Shown here in pieces: positions 1 to 15,960 of a stretch of DNA of 24,855 nucleotides (positions are counted from its first letter, which is position 1; every line of letters begins with the position of its first letter). Under the pieces are notes generated by a model. It searched no databases. It was not told the origin of the DNA and worked only from the letters and a program-made list of their open reading frames with translations. Source of the DNA: Acidobacteriota bacterium (GTDB taxonomy: Bacteria; Acidobacteriota; Terriglobia; Terriglobales; Acidobacteriaceae); assembly GCA_021851465.1 (NCBI GenBank), contig JAJZDL010000011.1, positions 1 through 24,855 of the forward strand, given 5' to 3'. The translations under genes were made by a program, and so were the position numbers.

Positions 1-90
1 CCGCACACCTTCCAACAAACCCCGGATCAATTCAAACCGATCTCCGCTCACATCACTCGGATACGCTCTTCTCGACTCCATCCTTTACAT

Positions 91-317
91 CTACCGCCAA
101 CAAGCCACCACGACTATTACTGACTTGATCCCCTTCACCCAAAGATCGTGAACAGGTTCTGAGCACCAGTCGATGGCTGCCAGCGCGCAGTCGCGGTCCA
201 TTCCGTTGGCTGTAATCACGACGATAGCGTGGGGCAGCCCGGCGAGTCCACCGCAATATACCGCTTGATGCCGCTTATCTTCTTGCCTGCATCGTGGCGC
301 TTCTGTTCGGCGCTGCG
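91..317 (-). pseudogene. IS5-family transposase remnant, frameshifted
   Basis: Read leftward, the sequence encodes KKISGIKRYIAVDSPG and then, after a one-base frame change near 232-236, LPHAIVVITANGMDRD. Together these match the central DDE region of IS5-type transposases (the usual pattern is KKxSGIKRhxaVDsxGLPHAixVTxAxvxDR, known from the family). The frame is closed by a stop at 318-320 upstream and at 91-93 downstream, so only about 75 codons of a gene of roughly 250-300 codons remain. No paired terminal inverted repeats or target duplication were recognised. It lies just beyond the rpoC terminator and is almost certainly non-functional. I saw nothing recognisable in bases 1-90. Confidence 0.6.
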
Positions 318-380
318 TCAGGGAACCTTCGACTTGCGACGTTCGCTCAAAATGACGGCAGGCGCTCGTGTTGTAGAAAG

Positions 381-412
381 AACAACGGCAGAGCCGGAGC
401 TCTGCCGTTGTT
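381..412 (-). terminator. Rho-independent terminator after rpoC
   Basis: A perfect 14-bp inverted repeat (381-394 with 399-412) has a four-base loop. It lies about 45 bp past the rpoC stop codon. Read on the minus strand, the stem is followed by a moderately T-rich run (TTGTTCTTTCT). The plus-strand side is also T-rich (TTGTTTGTTTT), so it may work in both directions. Confidence 0.75.
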
Positions 413-457
413 TGTTTTGCAGTAGGCCGCGCAGCGTCCAGAACGGCACGGAAGTGC

Positions 458-4648
<4,191 letters not shown>

Positions 4649-4866
4649 GGTTTGCGTCTCCCTTGTTTCTGCAAAAGCAGGTGCAGCGGTACTGCTGCGG
4701 TTGCTCGATCTGTCCCGCGATGACTTGAGGCGCATCGCGATGCCTTCGGTTCTGGTTCCGGTACTTCTTTCGATTGCGGTGTTGCCGTATTTCTTGCGGG
4801 ACTAAAGCCCCACTGCATCCATGGTGGGTATCGGAAGGCGAAAGCCCCCTGCTCCCTCCTACTGCA
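4649..4866 (-). other. rpoB-rpoC intergenic spacer
   Basis: At 218 bp this is long for two core polymerase genes that are usually separated by a few tens of bases. On the minus strand it holds a CCCAC/GTGGG hairpin (4809-4813 with 4824-4828) followed by GCTTTAG, which could be a weak attenuator. It also holds a perfect 12-bp palindrome, GCATCGCGATGC, at 4732-4743. AAAGCCCC occurs twice on the plus strand about 40 bp apart. The rpoC ribosome binding site lies at the low-coordinate end. No small gene with a credible start was seen. Confidence 0.4.
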
Positions 4867-9348
<4,482 letters not shown>

Positions 9349-9426
9349 TCTTCTCTCCTGGAACTTCTATTCGGGCCTTCCGTGGAGCGCTGCCGGATGG
9401 GTTGCATCCCGTCGCGTTCGTACGGT

Positions 9427-9449
9427 GGAGGGCCGCTGTACGGCTCTCC
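9427..9449 (-). promoter_or_regulatory. Hairpin in rpoB leader
   Basis: A nine-pair inverted repeat with one mismatch and a five-base loop lies about 80-100 bases upstream of the rpoB start (arms 9427-9435 and 9441-9449). A smaller GGATG/CATCC hairpin (9395-9399 with 9405-9409) sits between it and the gene. No function can be assigned; a leader or attenuation role is only an inference. Confidence 0.3.
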
Positions 9450-9588
9450 GGGTTTGCTTCCGATTGCGCTTGATCCCCGCCCCGTCATCGGTGCGTTATG
9501 CAGCGCGCTTCGGTTCGCGGTTGAAACTCAGCCTTTGGCTAGGCTGCAATTTTTAACTTTCGCCAAGCTGCTGGAACTGCTATAAAGT

Positions 9589-9620
9589 CCGCGGAAGACA
9601 GATTTCACCTGTTCCCGCGG
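9589..9620 (-). promoter_or_regulatory. Two-tier hairpin upstream of rpoB
   Basis: The outer arms are CCGCGG at 9589-9594 and 9615-9620, and the inner arms are ACAG at 9598-9601 and CTGT at 9609-9612. They are joined by a small internal loop and capped by a seven-base loop. The 12-bp palindrome TTCCCGCGGGAA at 9612-9623 overlaps the outer arm, so this could equally be a protein-binding site. Downstream, CAGCCT/AGGCTG (9529-9534 with 9541-9546) forms another short hairpin. I found no convincing -35/-10 pair for rpoB in this stretch. Confidence 0.35.
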
Positions 9621-9791
9621 GAAGAGCTGTAAATCGCGCAAACGCAGATACGCGCGCACAGAGCGCAGCCCGCCCCATGAGCGCAACGATCGGCTTGTGC
9701 ACTGTTTCGCTGTCTAAATGGATGCCTGCCACCCTTTGAAGCTCGCCTAGCCTCAAGGTTTTGCTGCCGCTACTGTTCCCGTTTCACCGTA

Positions 9792-9937
9792 CAAGTCCGC
9801 CGCCAGACTTGCAGATGGCCGGCCCCGTAGCCCGCGCACGCGGGATGGACCGGAAGAGTTGCCGTAGATGTAGATGCCGATTCCAGCCTTAGCCGGTTTG
9901 CCAAAGTTGCAAAGTTGACTGCGATGCCGAAGCATCG
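9792..9937 (-). promoter_or_regulatory. Hairpin cluster with cUUCGg tetraloop in rplL-rpoB spacer
   Basis: Three hairpins follow one another on the transcribed (minus) strand. The first is a perfect CGATGC-UUCG-GCATCG stem-loop (9922-9927 with 9932-9937), capped by the extra-stable cUUCGg tetraloop. The second is CCCGCG/CGCGGG (9831-9836 with 9839-9844). The third is CAAGTC/GACTTG (9792-9797 with 9806-9811). The UUCG loop reads as such only in the direction of rplL-to-rpoB transcription, which points to RNA rather than DNA as the functional form. An open frame of 60 codons (9753-9935) overlaps but lacks a ribosome binding site. Confidence 0.4.
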
Positions 9938-10009
9938 TATCTGTCGAATTTGTCGAGTATTAAATTGCCAGGATGTCCGGAAGCGCTATCTGCCTACCAG
10001 CACACCAAG

Positions 10010-10138
10010 GCAGAGGCGGTTCTCCATTGAAAAGGATACCGCGTTCTGCCCCCAAGCGCAAGTGGCGCTTCCTGGGCGGGAAAAGCCGTCGGCACCGAAG
10101 CCCCGACACCCGCCCAGTTGCACCGGTTGCGCCTCTGC
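10010..10138 (-). promoter_or_regulatory. Branched RNA structure directly after rplL
   Basis: The element starts at the first base after the rplL stop codon and is closed by a perfect 9-bp stem (10130-10138 with 10010-10018). Inside, arm 1 is another perfect 9-bp stem, CTGGGCGGG/CCCGCCCAG on the transcript (10109-10117 with 10072-10080). Arm 1 encloses a hairpin, GUCGGGGC-UUCG-GUGCCGAC (10088-10107), with one G-G mismatch and a cUUCGg tetraloop, followed by GGCUUUU. Arm 2 is AAGCGC/GCGCTT (10065-10070 with 10054-10059) with a five-base loop. All stems are mutually compatible and form a three-way junction. It could be an attenuator or processing site that sets the L7/L12 to RNA polymerase ratio; that role is an inference from its position. 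Confidence 0.55.
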
Positions 10139-10516
10139 TTACTTGATCTCGACGGTTGCGATGCCCTCGAACTTCTTGGCGATGGCTGCCGCGTCTTCCT
10201 TGGAGACATTCTCCTTCAGGGGCTTCGGCGCGCCATCCACCAGATCCTTCGCCTCCTTCAGGCCCAGGGCAGTCACCTCGCGTACCGCCTTGATCGTCGA
10301 GATCTTGTTCGCGCCCGCATCCTTCAGGATCACGGTGAACTCGGTCTTCTCCTCCGCCGGGGCCGCCGCCGCCGCTCCGCCGCCACCAGCCGCAGGGGCA
10401 GCAACGGCCGCTGCCGCCGAGACGCCGAGGCGCTCTTCCAGCTTCTTCACCAACGCCGAAGCCTCAAGCAGGCTGAGCGATACGATCTGATCTTCCAACT
10501 GCTGAATGTCTGCCAT
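10139..10516 (-). CDS. rplL: 50S ribosomal protein L7/L12
   Basis: This 125-aa stalk protein of the large ribosomal subunit recruits and stimulates translation GTPases. The N-terminal dimerisation domain (MADIQQLEDQIVSLSLLEAS) is followed by an alanine/glycine-rich hinge near residues 38-55. The conserved C-terminal domain (EKTEFTVILKDAG...KISTIKAVREVT, with GLKEAKDLVDGAPKPLKE) ends at VEIK. The start is ATG at 10516, with AGGAGA 6 bases upstream; the few codons of open frame further upstream are not family-like. It lies 179 bp after rplJ. The stop codon abuts the structured element at 10010-10138. Confidence 0.97.
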   Translation of the reverse strand: MADIQQLEDQIVSLSLLEASALVKKLEERLGVSAAAAVAAPAAGGGGAAAAAPAEEKTEFTVILKDAGANKISTIKAVREVTALGLKEAKDLVDGAPKPLKENVSKEDAAAIAKKFEGIATVEIK

Positions 10517-10695
10517 TTTATCTCTCCTAAACTGCTTCAATCAGAATTTTGTAGACTGCATACAGCGAACTTGCATCTTCCATTCCGAAGATTCACTGCC
10601 TCCTCGGTCGCCCCGGCCCCTGGGTCTCCGATGCGCGGGCCGGATGCCCAGACAAGCAATCCGATCAGCGCACCCATAGGGATGAAGCAAAACTT

Positions 10696-11379
10696 TTATG
10701 CGCCCTCAACTGCTGGCGCTTCGGCAACCGGCGCCTTTTCAGTAGGCGCTTCAGCTTCAACAACGGCAACTTCGTCAACCGGCGCTTCAACGGCCGCCGT
10801 CTCGGCTGCAACAGCTTCGGCGGCAGGCGCTTCGCGAACCGCTTCCGCTGCTCCAGCAAACTTGCCCTTCTCCACGCCCTGGTTGATGACCACCGCCAGG
10901 TCGCGGCCCACGGCGTTCATCACCGTCACCAACCGCTGCGCCGGCGACTGGACCAGGAAGAGCAACTTGCTGAACAGCTCCTCCTTGCCCGGCATCGTGG
11001 CCAGCGCCTTGATCTCCTCGACCGAGAGCAGTTTGCCATCGACGATGCCCAGCTTGAAGGTGAACTCCGAGTTCTCCTTCACCCATTCGGCCAGCGCCTT
11101 GGCCAACGCCACCGGGTCGCCCGAGGTGTACGCCACCGACGAGACGCCCTTCAGCCCCAACAGCGCCGCCTCGATCTTCGTGCCCGCCCCGGCGCGCGCC
11201 GCCAGCTTGTTCTTGACGACGTGGTAGCTTCCGCCCGCGCCGCGGATGGCCTTGCGCAGCCCATTGTCCTTCTCCGCAGTCAGTCCTGCAAATGTGCCGA
11301 TGATGGCCGACGTGGAGTGCTCCAGCTCGCTGGCGAGCACAGCCACCTTTTCCGTCTTCTTTGCCCTGGTCAATGCCAT
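10696..11379 (-). CDS. rplJ: 50S ribosomal protein L10 with long acidic tail
   Basis: L10 (227 aa) anchors the L7/L12 dimers to the ribosome and usually represses its own operon. The N-terminal RNA-binding domain (MALTRAKKTEKVAVLASELE...GLRKAIRGAGGSYHVVKNKLAARA) and the L7/L12-binding helix region near residues 130-170 are present. Family members are commonly about 165-175 aa, and this one continues for some 55 residues of almost pure Ala, Glu, Val and Pro (about 173-227). At the DNA level this tail is a run of imperfect GGCGCTTC-containing repeats. The start is ATG at 11379 with AGAGGA 7 bases upstream. The 96-bp gap behind rplA could hold an L10 leader, but I could not make a convincing match. 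Confidence 0.95.
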   Translation of the reverse strand: MALTRAKKTEKVAVLASELEHSTSAIIGTFAGLTAEKDNGLRKAIRGAGGSYHVVKNKLAARAGAGTKIEAALLGLKGVSSVAYTSGDPVALAKALAEWVKENSEFTFKLGIVDGKLLSVEEIKALATMPGKEELFSKLLFLVQSPAQRLVTVMNAVGRDLAVVINQGVEKGKFAGAAEAVREAPAAEAVAAETAAVEAPVDEVAVVEAEAPTEKAPVAEAPAVEGA

Positions 11380-11475
11380 AACGAAATCCTCTTTTGCCCT
11401 AAACAGTCTCTCTGTTTTGCTTTCGCGGCCCACGCCTCGCTCACGCGCCAGCGTCAGCCGTCGTCAGAATGCGAT

Positions 11476-12186
11476 CTAAACCTTTGCCGCCAGATCCAGC
11501 ACGGACGAGTCGAGCTGAACGCCGGGGCCCATCGTCGAGCTGATGGTCATGCCTTTGACGTACTTGCCCTTGGCCGCCGACGGCTTGGCCTTCAGCACCG
11601 AGATGATCACGGTCATCGCATTATCGACCAGTTTCTTCGGCTCGAATGAGAGCTTGCCCACCGGCACATGCACCAGCGCGGTCTTGTCCGTGCGGAACTC
11701 CACCTTGCCGGCCTTGATCTCCTGGATCGCCGCAACCACATCCGTCGTCACGGTCCCCGTCTTAGGGTTCGGCATCAGGCCCTTCGGCCCCAGAACCTTG
11801 CCCAGCCGCCCCACCGATTTCATCATGTCCGGCGTCGCGATCAGCGCGTCGAAAGCCGTCCAGCCTTCCTTCTGGATCTTCTCCACCAGCTCGTCGCCAC
11901 CCGCAAACTCGGCACCGGCCGCCAGCGCGTCGGCGATCTTGTCGCCCGAGGCGATCACCGCAACGACCTTCGTTTTACCCAGCCCATGCGGCAGCACAAC
12001 CGTCCCGCGCACCATCTGGTCGGCATGCTTCGGGTCGACGCCCAAACGCATCGTCAGGTCGACGGTCTCGTCGAACTTCGCATACTTGGCTTTAATGAGG
12101 AGTGGTACCGCATCGATCAGCGTGTACGGGCGGGGCTCGACCAGCGCGCGCGCCTTCACCATATTCTTGGACAGCTTCGTTGCCAT
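11476..12186 (-). CDS. rplA: 50S ribosomal protein L1
   Basis: This 236-aa protein of the L1 stalk helps release deacylated tRNA, and in other bacteria it represses its own operon by binding the mRNA leader. Family signatures include VDLTMRLGVDPKHADQMVRGTV, the linker region TPDMMKSVGRLGKVLGPKGLMPNPK, and GKVEFRTDKTALVHVPVGK. The start is ATG at 12186 (MATKLSKNM), with GAGGGA about 5 bases upstream; the 45 codons of open frame upstream are not L1-like. rplK, which normally precedes rplA, is absent: a 412-bp gap and then dapD lie upstream. rplA therefore heads this ribosomal block and probably has its own promoter. Confidence 0.96.
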   Translation of the reverse strand: MATKLSKNMVKARALVEPRPYTLIDAVPLLIKAKYAKFDETVDLTMRLGVDPKHADQMVRGTVVLPHGLGKTKVVAVIASGDKIADALAAGAEFAGGDELVEKIQKEGWTAFDALIATPDMMKSVGRLGKVLGPKGLMPNPKTGTVTTDVVAAIQEIKAGKVEFRTDKTALVHVPVGKLSFEPKKLVDNAMTVIISVLKAKPSAAKGKYVKGMTISSTMGPGVQLDSSVLDLAAKV

Positions 12187-12598
12187 TCTTCCCTCGTCTC
12201 CCACCGCACGAACCCAGGCAGCGAAACCTCTCGCTGAACCCATCCCTTGCCGCAAATGCCGCGAATCGTTGCCACCGGTTCGCTCCCGTCGATTCCGGGC
12301 CGTCGATCTCAAGCGATCCAACCTCTTCGCTTGGCTTCGACCTGCCCGACTTCAACGGCTGCCTGGATGGGCCGTTCGGCCGTGGTGCATCTGACTGGCC
12401 CCCGCATTCAGCGGAGACACTCTTCCCAGTATGCCGGAACACAGTTACAAATACAACACCCTCCTGCAACACAGCAATTTTGTGCTCATAGCTCGCAGTT
12501 CATCCAGCCTCCGCAGACTTGCAAACCGGATACAGACCACCCGTGAAGCAGAGAGCAACCGCAAAAGATCGAAGACCGCGCAAAAGAGGATGGCCCAT
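12187..12598 (-). other. rplA upstream region
   Basis: This 412-bp gap separates dapD from rplA. It contains no tRNA and no recognisable rplK fragment. It includes the candidate promoter at 12428-12456. The implied rplA leader of about 235 bases contains a GGCCG-AA-CGGCC inverted repeat near 12370. Long leaders ahead of L1 genes often carry the L1 autoregulatory site, but I could not identify one here. No credible small coding sequence was seen. Confidence 0.4.
12428..12456 (-). promoter_or_regulatory. Candidate rplA promoter
   Basis: On the minus strand, TTGTAT (12451-12456) and CATACT (12428-12433) are separated by exactly 17 bases. They match the sigma-70 consensus at 3 of 6 and 4 of 6 positions. 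This is the best-placed pair in the gap, but the match is weak. Confidence 0.3.
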
Positions 12599-13504
12599 CT
12601 AACGCAGCAACTCTTCCAGTGTGGTGGAGAGGTCCGTCTTCTCGTCGCGATACTTGACGATCATCGGCGTGTAGACGCTGAGGTTCATCTGTCTTCCGTA
12701 GCCGGCGGGCACGGCGCGCGAGCCGGGGACGACGACTGCGTCCTTGGGAATAATGAGCGGCACCTCGGCAGTCGCCTTCAGGATCGTGCGCTGGACAACA
12801 TCGTAGACCGGGGTGCCGCGTGTCAGGATGGTCCCCGCCGCCAGCACCGCGCCGCGCCGCACGATTGTCCCCTCGTAGACGCCCGTGTTGCCGCCGACCA
12901 GCACGTCGTCTTCGATGACGACCGGCGATGCGTTCACCGGCTCCAGCACACCGCCGATCTGCGCCGCCGCCGACAGATGTACGCGCTTTCCGATCTGCGC
13001 GCAGGAGCCGACCAGAGCGTGCGAGTCCACCATCGTGCCCTCATCGACGAACGCGCCGACGTTGATGTACGCGGGCGGCATCATCACCACGCCCCGCGCC
13101 ACATACGCGCCCGAGCGAACCGCGCTGCCGCCCGGCACAATGCGCACACCATCCTCGGGCGAAAACTGGCGTGCCGGGTATGTGTCCTTGTCGATGAACG
13201 CCATCTGCGGCATGTGCCCGACCGTGGTGCGGTCGACCGCGCTTGCGCTCACCACGGACATGTCCTGCAGCGCGCCGAGGCGAAAGCCCAGCAGAATGCC
13301 GCGCTTCACCCACGCATTGACGCGCCATCCGGTCGCCGCAGCCGCATCCGGCTCCGCCGCGCGCAGCGTGCCAGCCTCCAGCGCACCGCGCAGCGCAACG
13401 AAAGCCTGCATCGCCGCTGCATCGCCGACCGCCGCAGATCCCGCAGAGAAGCAGCGCTCGATCCGCGCCTGTAAATCTTCCAAATCGAACCCTGTAGTTG
13501 TCAT
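12599..13504 (-). CDS. dapD: 2,3,4,5-tetrahydropyridine-2,6-dicarboxylate N-succinyltransferase
   Basis: This 301-aa enzyme transfers a succinyl group from succinyl-CoA to tetrahydrodipicolinate in the succinylase branch of the diaminopimelate/lysine pathway. The N-terminal helical domain is followed by a left-handed beta-helix of hexapeptide repeats, roughly residues 120-240, with family blocks such as GVVMMPPAYINVGAFVDEGT, MVDSHALVGSCAQIGK and GGVLEPVNASPVVIEDD. The start is ATG at 13504, with GGAG 7 bases upstream. It lies 105 bp downstream of dapA on the same strand, so the two are probably co-transcribed. Two intervening steps of the pathway (dapB and dapC) are not in the window. Confidence 0.95.
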   Translation of the reverse strand: MTTTGFDLEDLQARIERCFSAGSAAVGDAAAMQAFVALRGALEAGTLRAAEPDAAAATGWRVNAWVKRGILLGFRLGALQDMSVVSASAVDRTTVGHMPQMAFIDKDTYPARQFSPEDGVRIVPGGSAVRSGAYVARGVVMMPPAYINVGAFVDEGTMVDSHALVGSCAQIGKRVHLSAAAQIGGVLEPVNASPVVIEDDVLVGGNTGVYEGTIVRRGAVLAAGTILTRGTPVYDVVQRTILKATAEVPLIIPKDAVVVPGSRAVPAGYGRQMNLSVYTPMIVKYRDEKTDLSTTLEELLR

Positions 13505-13609
13505 GGTCAGCTCCGATTGTAGCGAGAACGGGGCATGGCAGCGCATCTTGCGCAGCGAATGCCGCAAAATCTTGGCCGATAAAATGTGCTCCGCTTCTCC
13601 GGTCGGCAC

Positions 13610-14497
13610 CTAACTCGCAAGCAACCCAAGCTCGGCAAGGATATTGTGTAGCCTCTGCCGCGTGTGCGCCGTCACCGGAACCATGGGCAGGCGCAGGCAA
13701 TCTGCGCCGTGGCCCAGCAGCGCCAGCACAGCCTTGATCGGCGCGGGGTTCGGCTCGCAGAAGTGCGCCTGCATCAGGCCGAAGAACTTTGTGTTGACCG
13801 CGCGTGCCGTCGCCCAGTCGCCGTTGAGCGCGGCCCGCACCATCCTCGCCATCTGCGCGGGAACCGCATTCGATGCCACCGATACAAGACCCGCGCCGCC
13901 CAGTGCAATCACCGGCAGTGTCATCGCGTCGTCGCCGGAGAAGACCTTGAAGCCGGTGGGCGCGTGGTTCAGGATCTCGGTGATCTGCGCGATGTTGCCG
14001 CTCGACTCCTTGATGCCCACGATGTTCGCAATCTCGGCCAGGCGCAGCACCGTCGCCGGCTCCATGTTCGCGCCTGTGCGCGAAGGAATGTTGTAGAGCA
14101 GCACCGGCAGCTCCACCGCCTCGGCAATCGAGCGAAAGTGCTGGTACTGGCCCTCCTGGCCGGGACGGTTGTAGTACGGGTTCGCGGTCAGAATGCCGTA
14201 GAGCCCCGCAATCTTCGCCAGCTTCTTGGCGCGCCCCGCGGCCTCGCTGGTGGCGTTGTGCGTGCAGCCGGCGAAGACCGGAACGCGCCCCGCAGCAGTG
14301 TTTACGGTGATTTCAATGACGCGCGCATTCTCGGCCTCGGACATCGTCGAGGCCTCGCCCGTCGTCCCGCAGGCAACCAGAAAGTCGATGCCCGATTCGA
14401 TCTGCCAGTTGACCAGACGAACCAGAGCAGGCTCGTCGAGGCCGCCATCCGCGCCGAAGGGTGTTACCAGAGCTGTGCCACAACCGGAGAGTTCCAT
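13610..14497 (-). CDS. dapA: 4-hydroxy-tetrahydrodipicolinate synthase
   Basis: This 295-aa TIM-barrel lyase condenses pyruvate with aspartate semialdehyde, the committed step to lysine and diaminopimelate. Visible active-site elements are CGTTGE (43-48, with the paired threonines), tyrosines Y108/Y109 in NPYYNRPG, the catalytic Y135 and R140 in YNIPSRTG, and the Schiff-base lysine K163 in GIKESSGN. The start chosen is ATG at 14497 because MELSGCGTALVTPF is the usual N terminus. No Shine-Dalgarno sequence sits at proper spacing: AAGAGGT is about 15 bases away, so initiation may be weak or coupled. The gene lies 75 bp behind the aminopeptidase gene and upstream of dapD. Confidence 0.94.
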   Translation of the reverse strand: MELSGCGTALVTPFGADGGLDEPALVRLVNWQIESGIDFLVACGTTGEASTMSEAENARVIEITVNTAAGRVPVFAGCTHNATSEAAGRAKKLAKIAGLYGILTANPYYNRPGQEGQYQHFRSIAEAVELPVLLYNIPSRTGANMEPATVLRLAEIANIVGIKESSGNIAQITEILNHAPTGFKVFSGDDAMTLPVIALGGAGLVSVASNAVPAQMARMVRAALNGDWATARAVNTKFFGLMQAHFCEPNPAPIKAVLALLGHGADCLRLPMVPVTAHTRQRLHNILAELGLLAS

Positions 14498-14572
14498 GAT
14501 GAGTGCCAGTTTACCTCTTTCGCACAGTGGGATTCGCAAAGGAATCTACTCGACGGCAAGAATCTGCTGCGC

Positions 14573-15865
14573 CTATACCCACTCGTCGGCGCGCATCAAC
14601 GGCTCGGCCGCACCATTCGCTCCGATGCCGTCCACGTCCATCTGCGGCGATCCTATCATCCAGTCCACATGGATCAGGCTGGAGTTTGCGCCCAGCCCGG
14701 CTAACTCATTCTCGCCCATCTTCTCCCCGCCGATCAGGCACGTCGAGTAGGCCTGCCCCAACGCAATGTGGCTGGCCGCGTTCTCGTCGAAGAGCGTGCT
14801 CCAGAATAAGATTCCCGCCGCCGCTATCGGCGACGAGGCCGGAACCAGCGCCACTTCGCCCAGTCGCCGCGCGCCCTCGTCGGTCGAGATCAGCCGGTTC
14901 AGCGCCTCCTCGCCCGCCGTCGCCGTGGCTTCCACGATCCTCCCTCCCTCGAACCGGCAGCGGATGTTTTCGATCAGCGTGCCCTGGTGGGAGAGCGGCT
15001 TCGACGCGCGCACCACGCCGTCCACGCGGTCTTTGTGCGGGGTGGTGAAACACTCCTCGGTGGGGATGTTCGGCTGGCAGTAGACGCCGTTGCCCGCGGT
15101 CGTTCCGCCGCCCGCCCACAGATGCTCGTCCGCCAGCCCCACGAGCAGATCGGTGCTTCCGTCCTTGGACTTGAAGTGCAACGCGGCGTATCGCTTGGCA
15201 TTCAGCGTGTCCACGCGCTGCTTCAGCCGCGTCCCGTGCGCCAGCCAGTCGGCCACCGGATCGTCTCCCGTAATCCGCGACGCCGCAAAGATCGCCTCCC
15301 ACAGCTTCGCCACCGCCTGCTCCACCGGCTCGCCGGGGAAGACCAGCTTCGCCCAATCCGGCGTCGCCGCCGCCACGATCGTCCAGTTGATCTCGTGGCG
15401 CGTAATCAACTCCATCGCCGGCTTGCCCGCCTTCGATGCGGCAATGTTGGCACGCGAGACCTTCGCCGGGTCCTGCTTTGCAAGCAACGCCGGGTTCCCA
15501 CCCGCAATCGCCATGCGCGCCGCTCCGTTCTTGAATGCCTTGGCGATCGCGTCTTGTAGCCATACAGGCGCGTAGTCGAAGCTCGCGTCCGGCGCATGTT
15601 GGTAGCGTGCCAGCACACACGGATCGTCGCCGTAGAACGCCGTCACCAGCAGGGCGCCCGCGCGATAGGCGTGTTCGGTGATGCGTCGCACAAGCGGCAG
15701 CGCCTCGATGGGCGCGGTCAGCAGCAGCTCCTGCCCCGCGCGCAGGTTCAAGCCCACGCGCACCGCAACCTCGGCGAGGCGATCCAGTTTTTCATCGAAA
15801 GAAAGCGATGCGAACGAATTGCACGAGACAATAGCGGACGGGACAGCGGATGCGAAAGCGCTCAT
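14573..15865 (-). CDS. M29-family metallo-aminopeptidase
   Basis: This 430-aa protein resembles the thermophilic aminopeptidase (AmpS/AmpT/PepS) family, cytoplasmic two-metal exopeptidases that remove N-terminal residues. Family blocks with likely metal ligands are NIPTEECFTTPHKDRVDG (Glu near 269), TAGEEALNR, ENAASHIALGQAY (His near 365) and SLIHVDWMIGS (His and Asp near 398-400). No signal peptide is seen. The ATG at 15865 has no clear ribosome binding site, but the N-terminal helix (FDEKLDRLAEVAVRVGLNLRAGQELL) fits the family. It lies 95 bp behind arsC and ahead of dapA. Whether arsenic-inducible transcripts read through into it cannot be judged. Confidence 0.88.
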   Translation of the reverse strand: MSAFASAVPSAIVSCNSFASLSFDEKLDRLAEVAVRVGLNLRAGQELLLTAPIEALPLVRRITEHAYRAGALLVTAFYGDDPCVLARYQHAPDASFDYAPVWLQDAIAKAFKNGAARMAIAGGNPALLAKQDPAKVSRANIAASKAGKPAMELITRHEINWTIVAAATPDWAKLVFPGEPVEQAVAKLWEAIFAASRITGDDPVADWLAHGTRLKQRVDTLNAKRYAALHFKSKDGSTDLLVGLADEHLWAGGGTTAGNGVYCQPNIPTEECFTTPHKDRVDGVVRASKPLSHQGTLIENIRCRFEGGRIVEATATAGEEALNRLISTDEGARRLGEVALVPASSPIAAAGILFWSTLFDENAASHIALGQAYSTCLIGGEKMGENELAGLGANSSLIHVDWMIGSPQMDVDGIGANGAAEPLMRADEWV

Positions 15866-15960
15866 GGCTCAAGGCTAGGGGGAAGAGAATCGAAACGCAA
15901 GCTGCAACCGTTCTTCGCAGCGCGACACGCCGCTCTACCGGCAAAGGCGCTCCGGCGTGC

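Noticed and set aside
9753..9935. Possible 60-codon gene in the rplL-rpoB spacer on the minus strand
   Set aside because: The start codon lies inside the UUCG hairpin, there is no Shine-Dalgarno sequence, and the protein resembles nothing known; the RNA structures explain the stretch better.
10021..10050. Internal promoter ahead of rpoB (TTGCGC, 17 bp, TATCCT on the minus strand)
   Set aside because: The -35 matches only 3 of 6 positions and overlaps the stem of the structured element; too weak to annotate.
11380..11475. L10 leader between rplA and rplJ
   Set aside because: The position is right and a short AAACAG/CTGTTT hairpin exists, but I could not identify the expected kink-turn and paired arms in 96 bases.
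14498..14539. Upstream TTG start for dapA at 14539
   Set aside because: It has no ribosome binding site and the added 14 residues are not seen in the family; the ATG at 14497 gives the usual N terminus.
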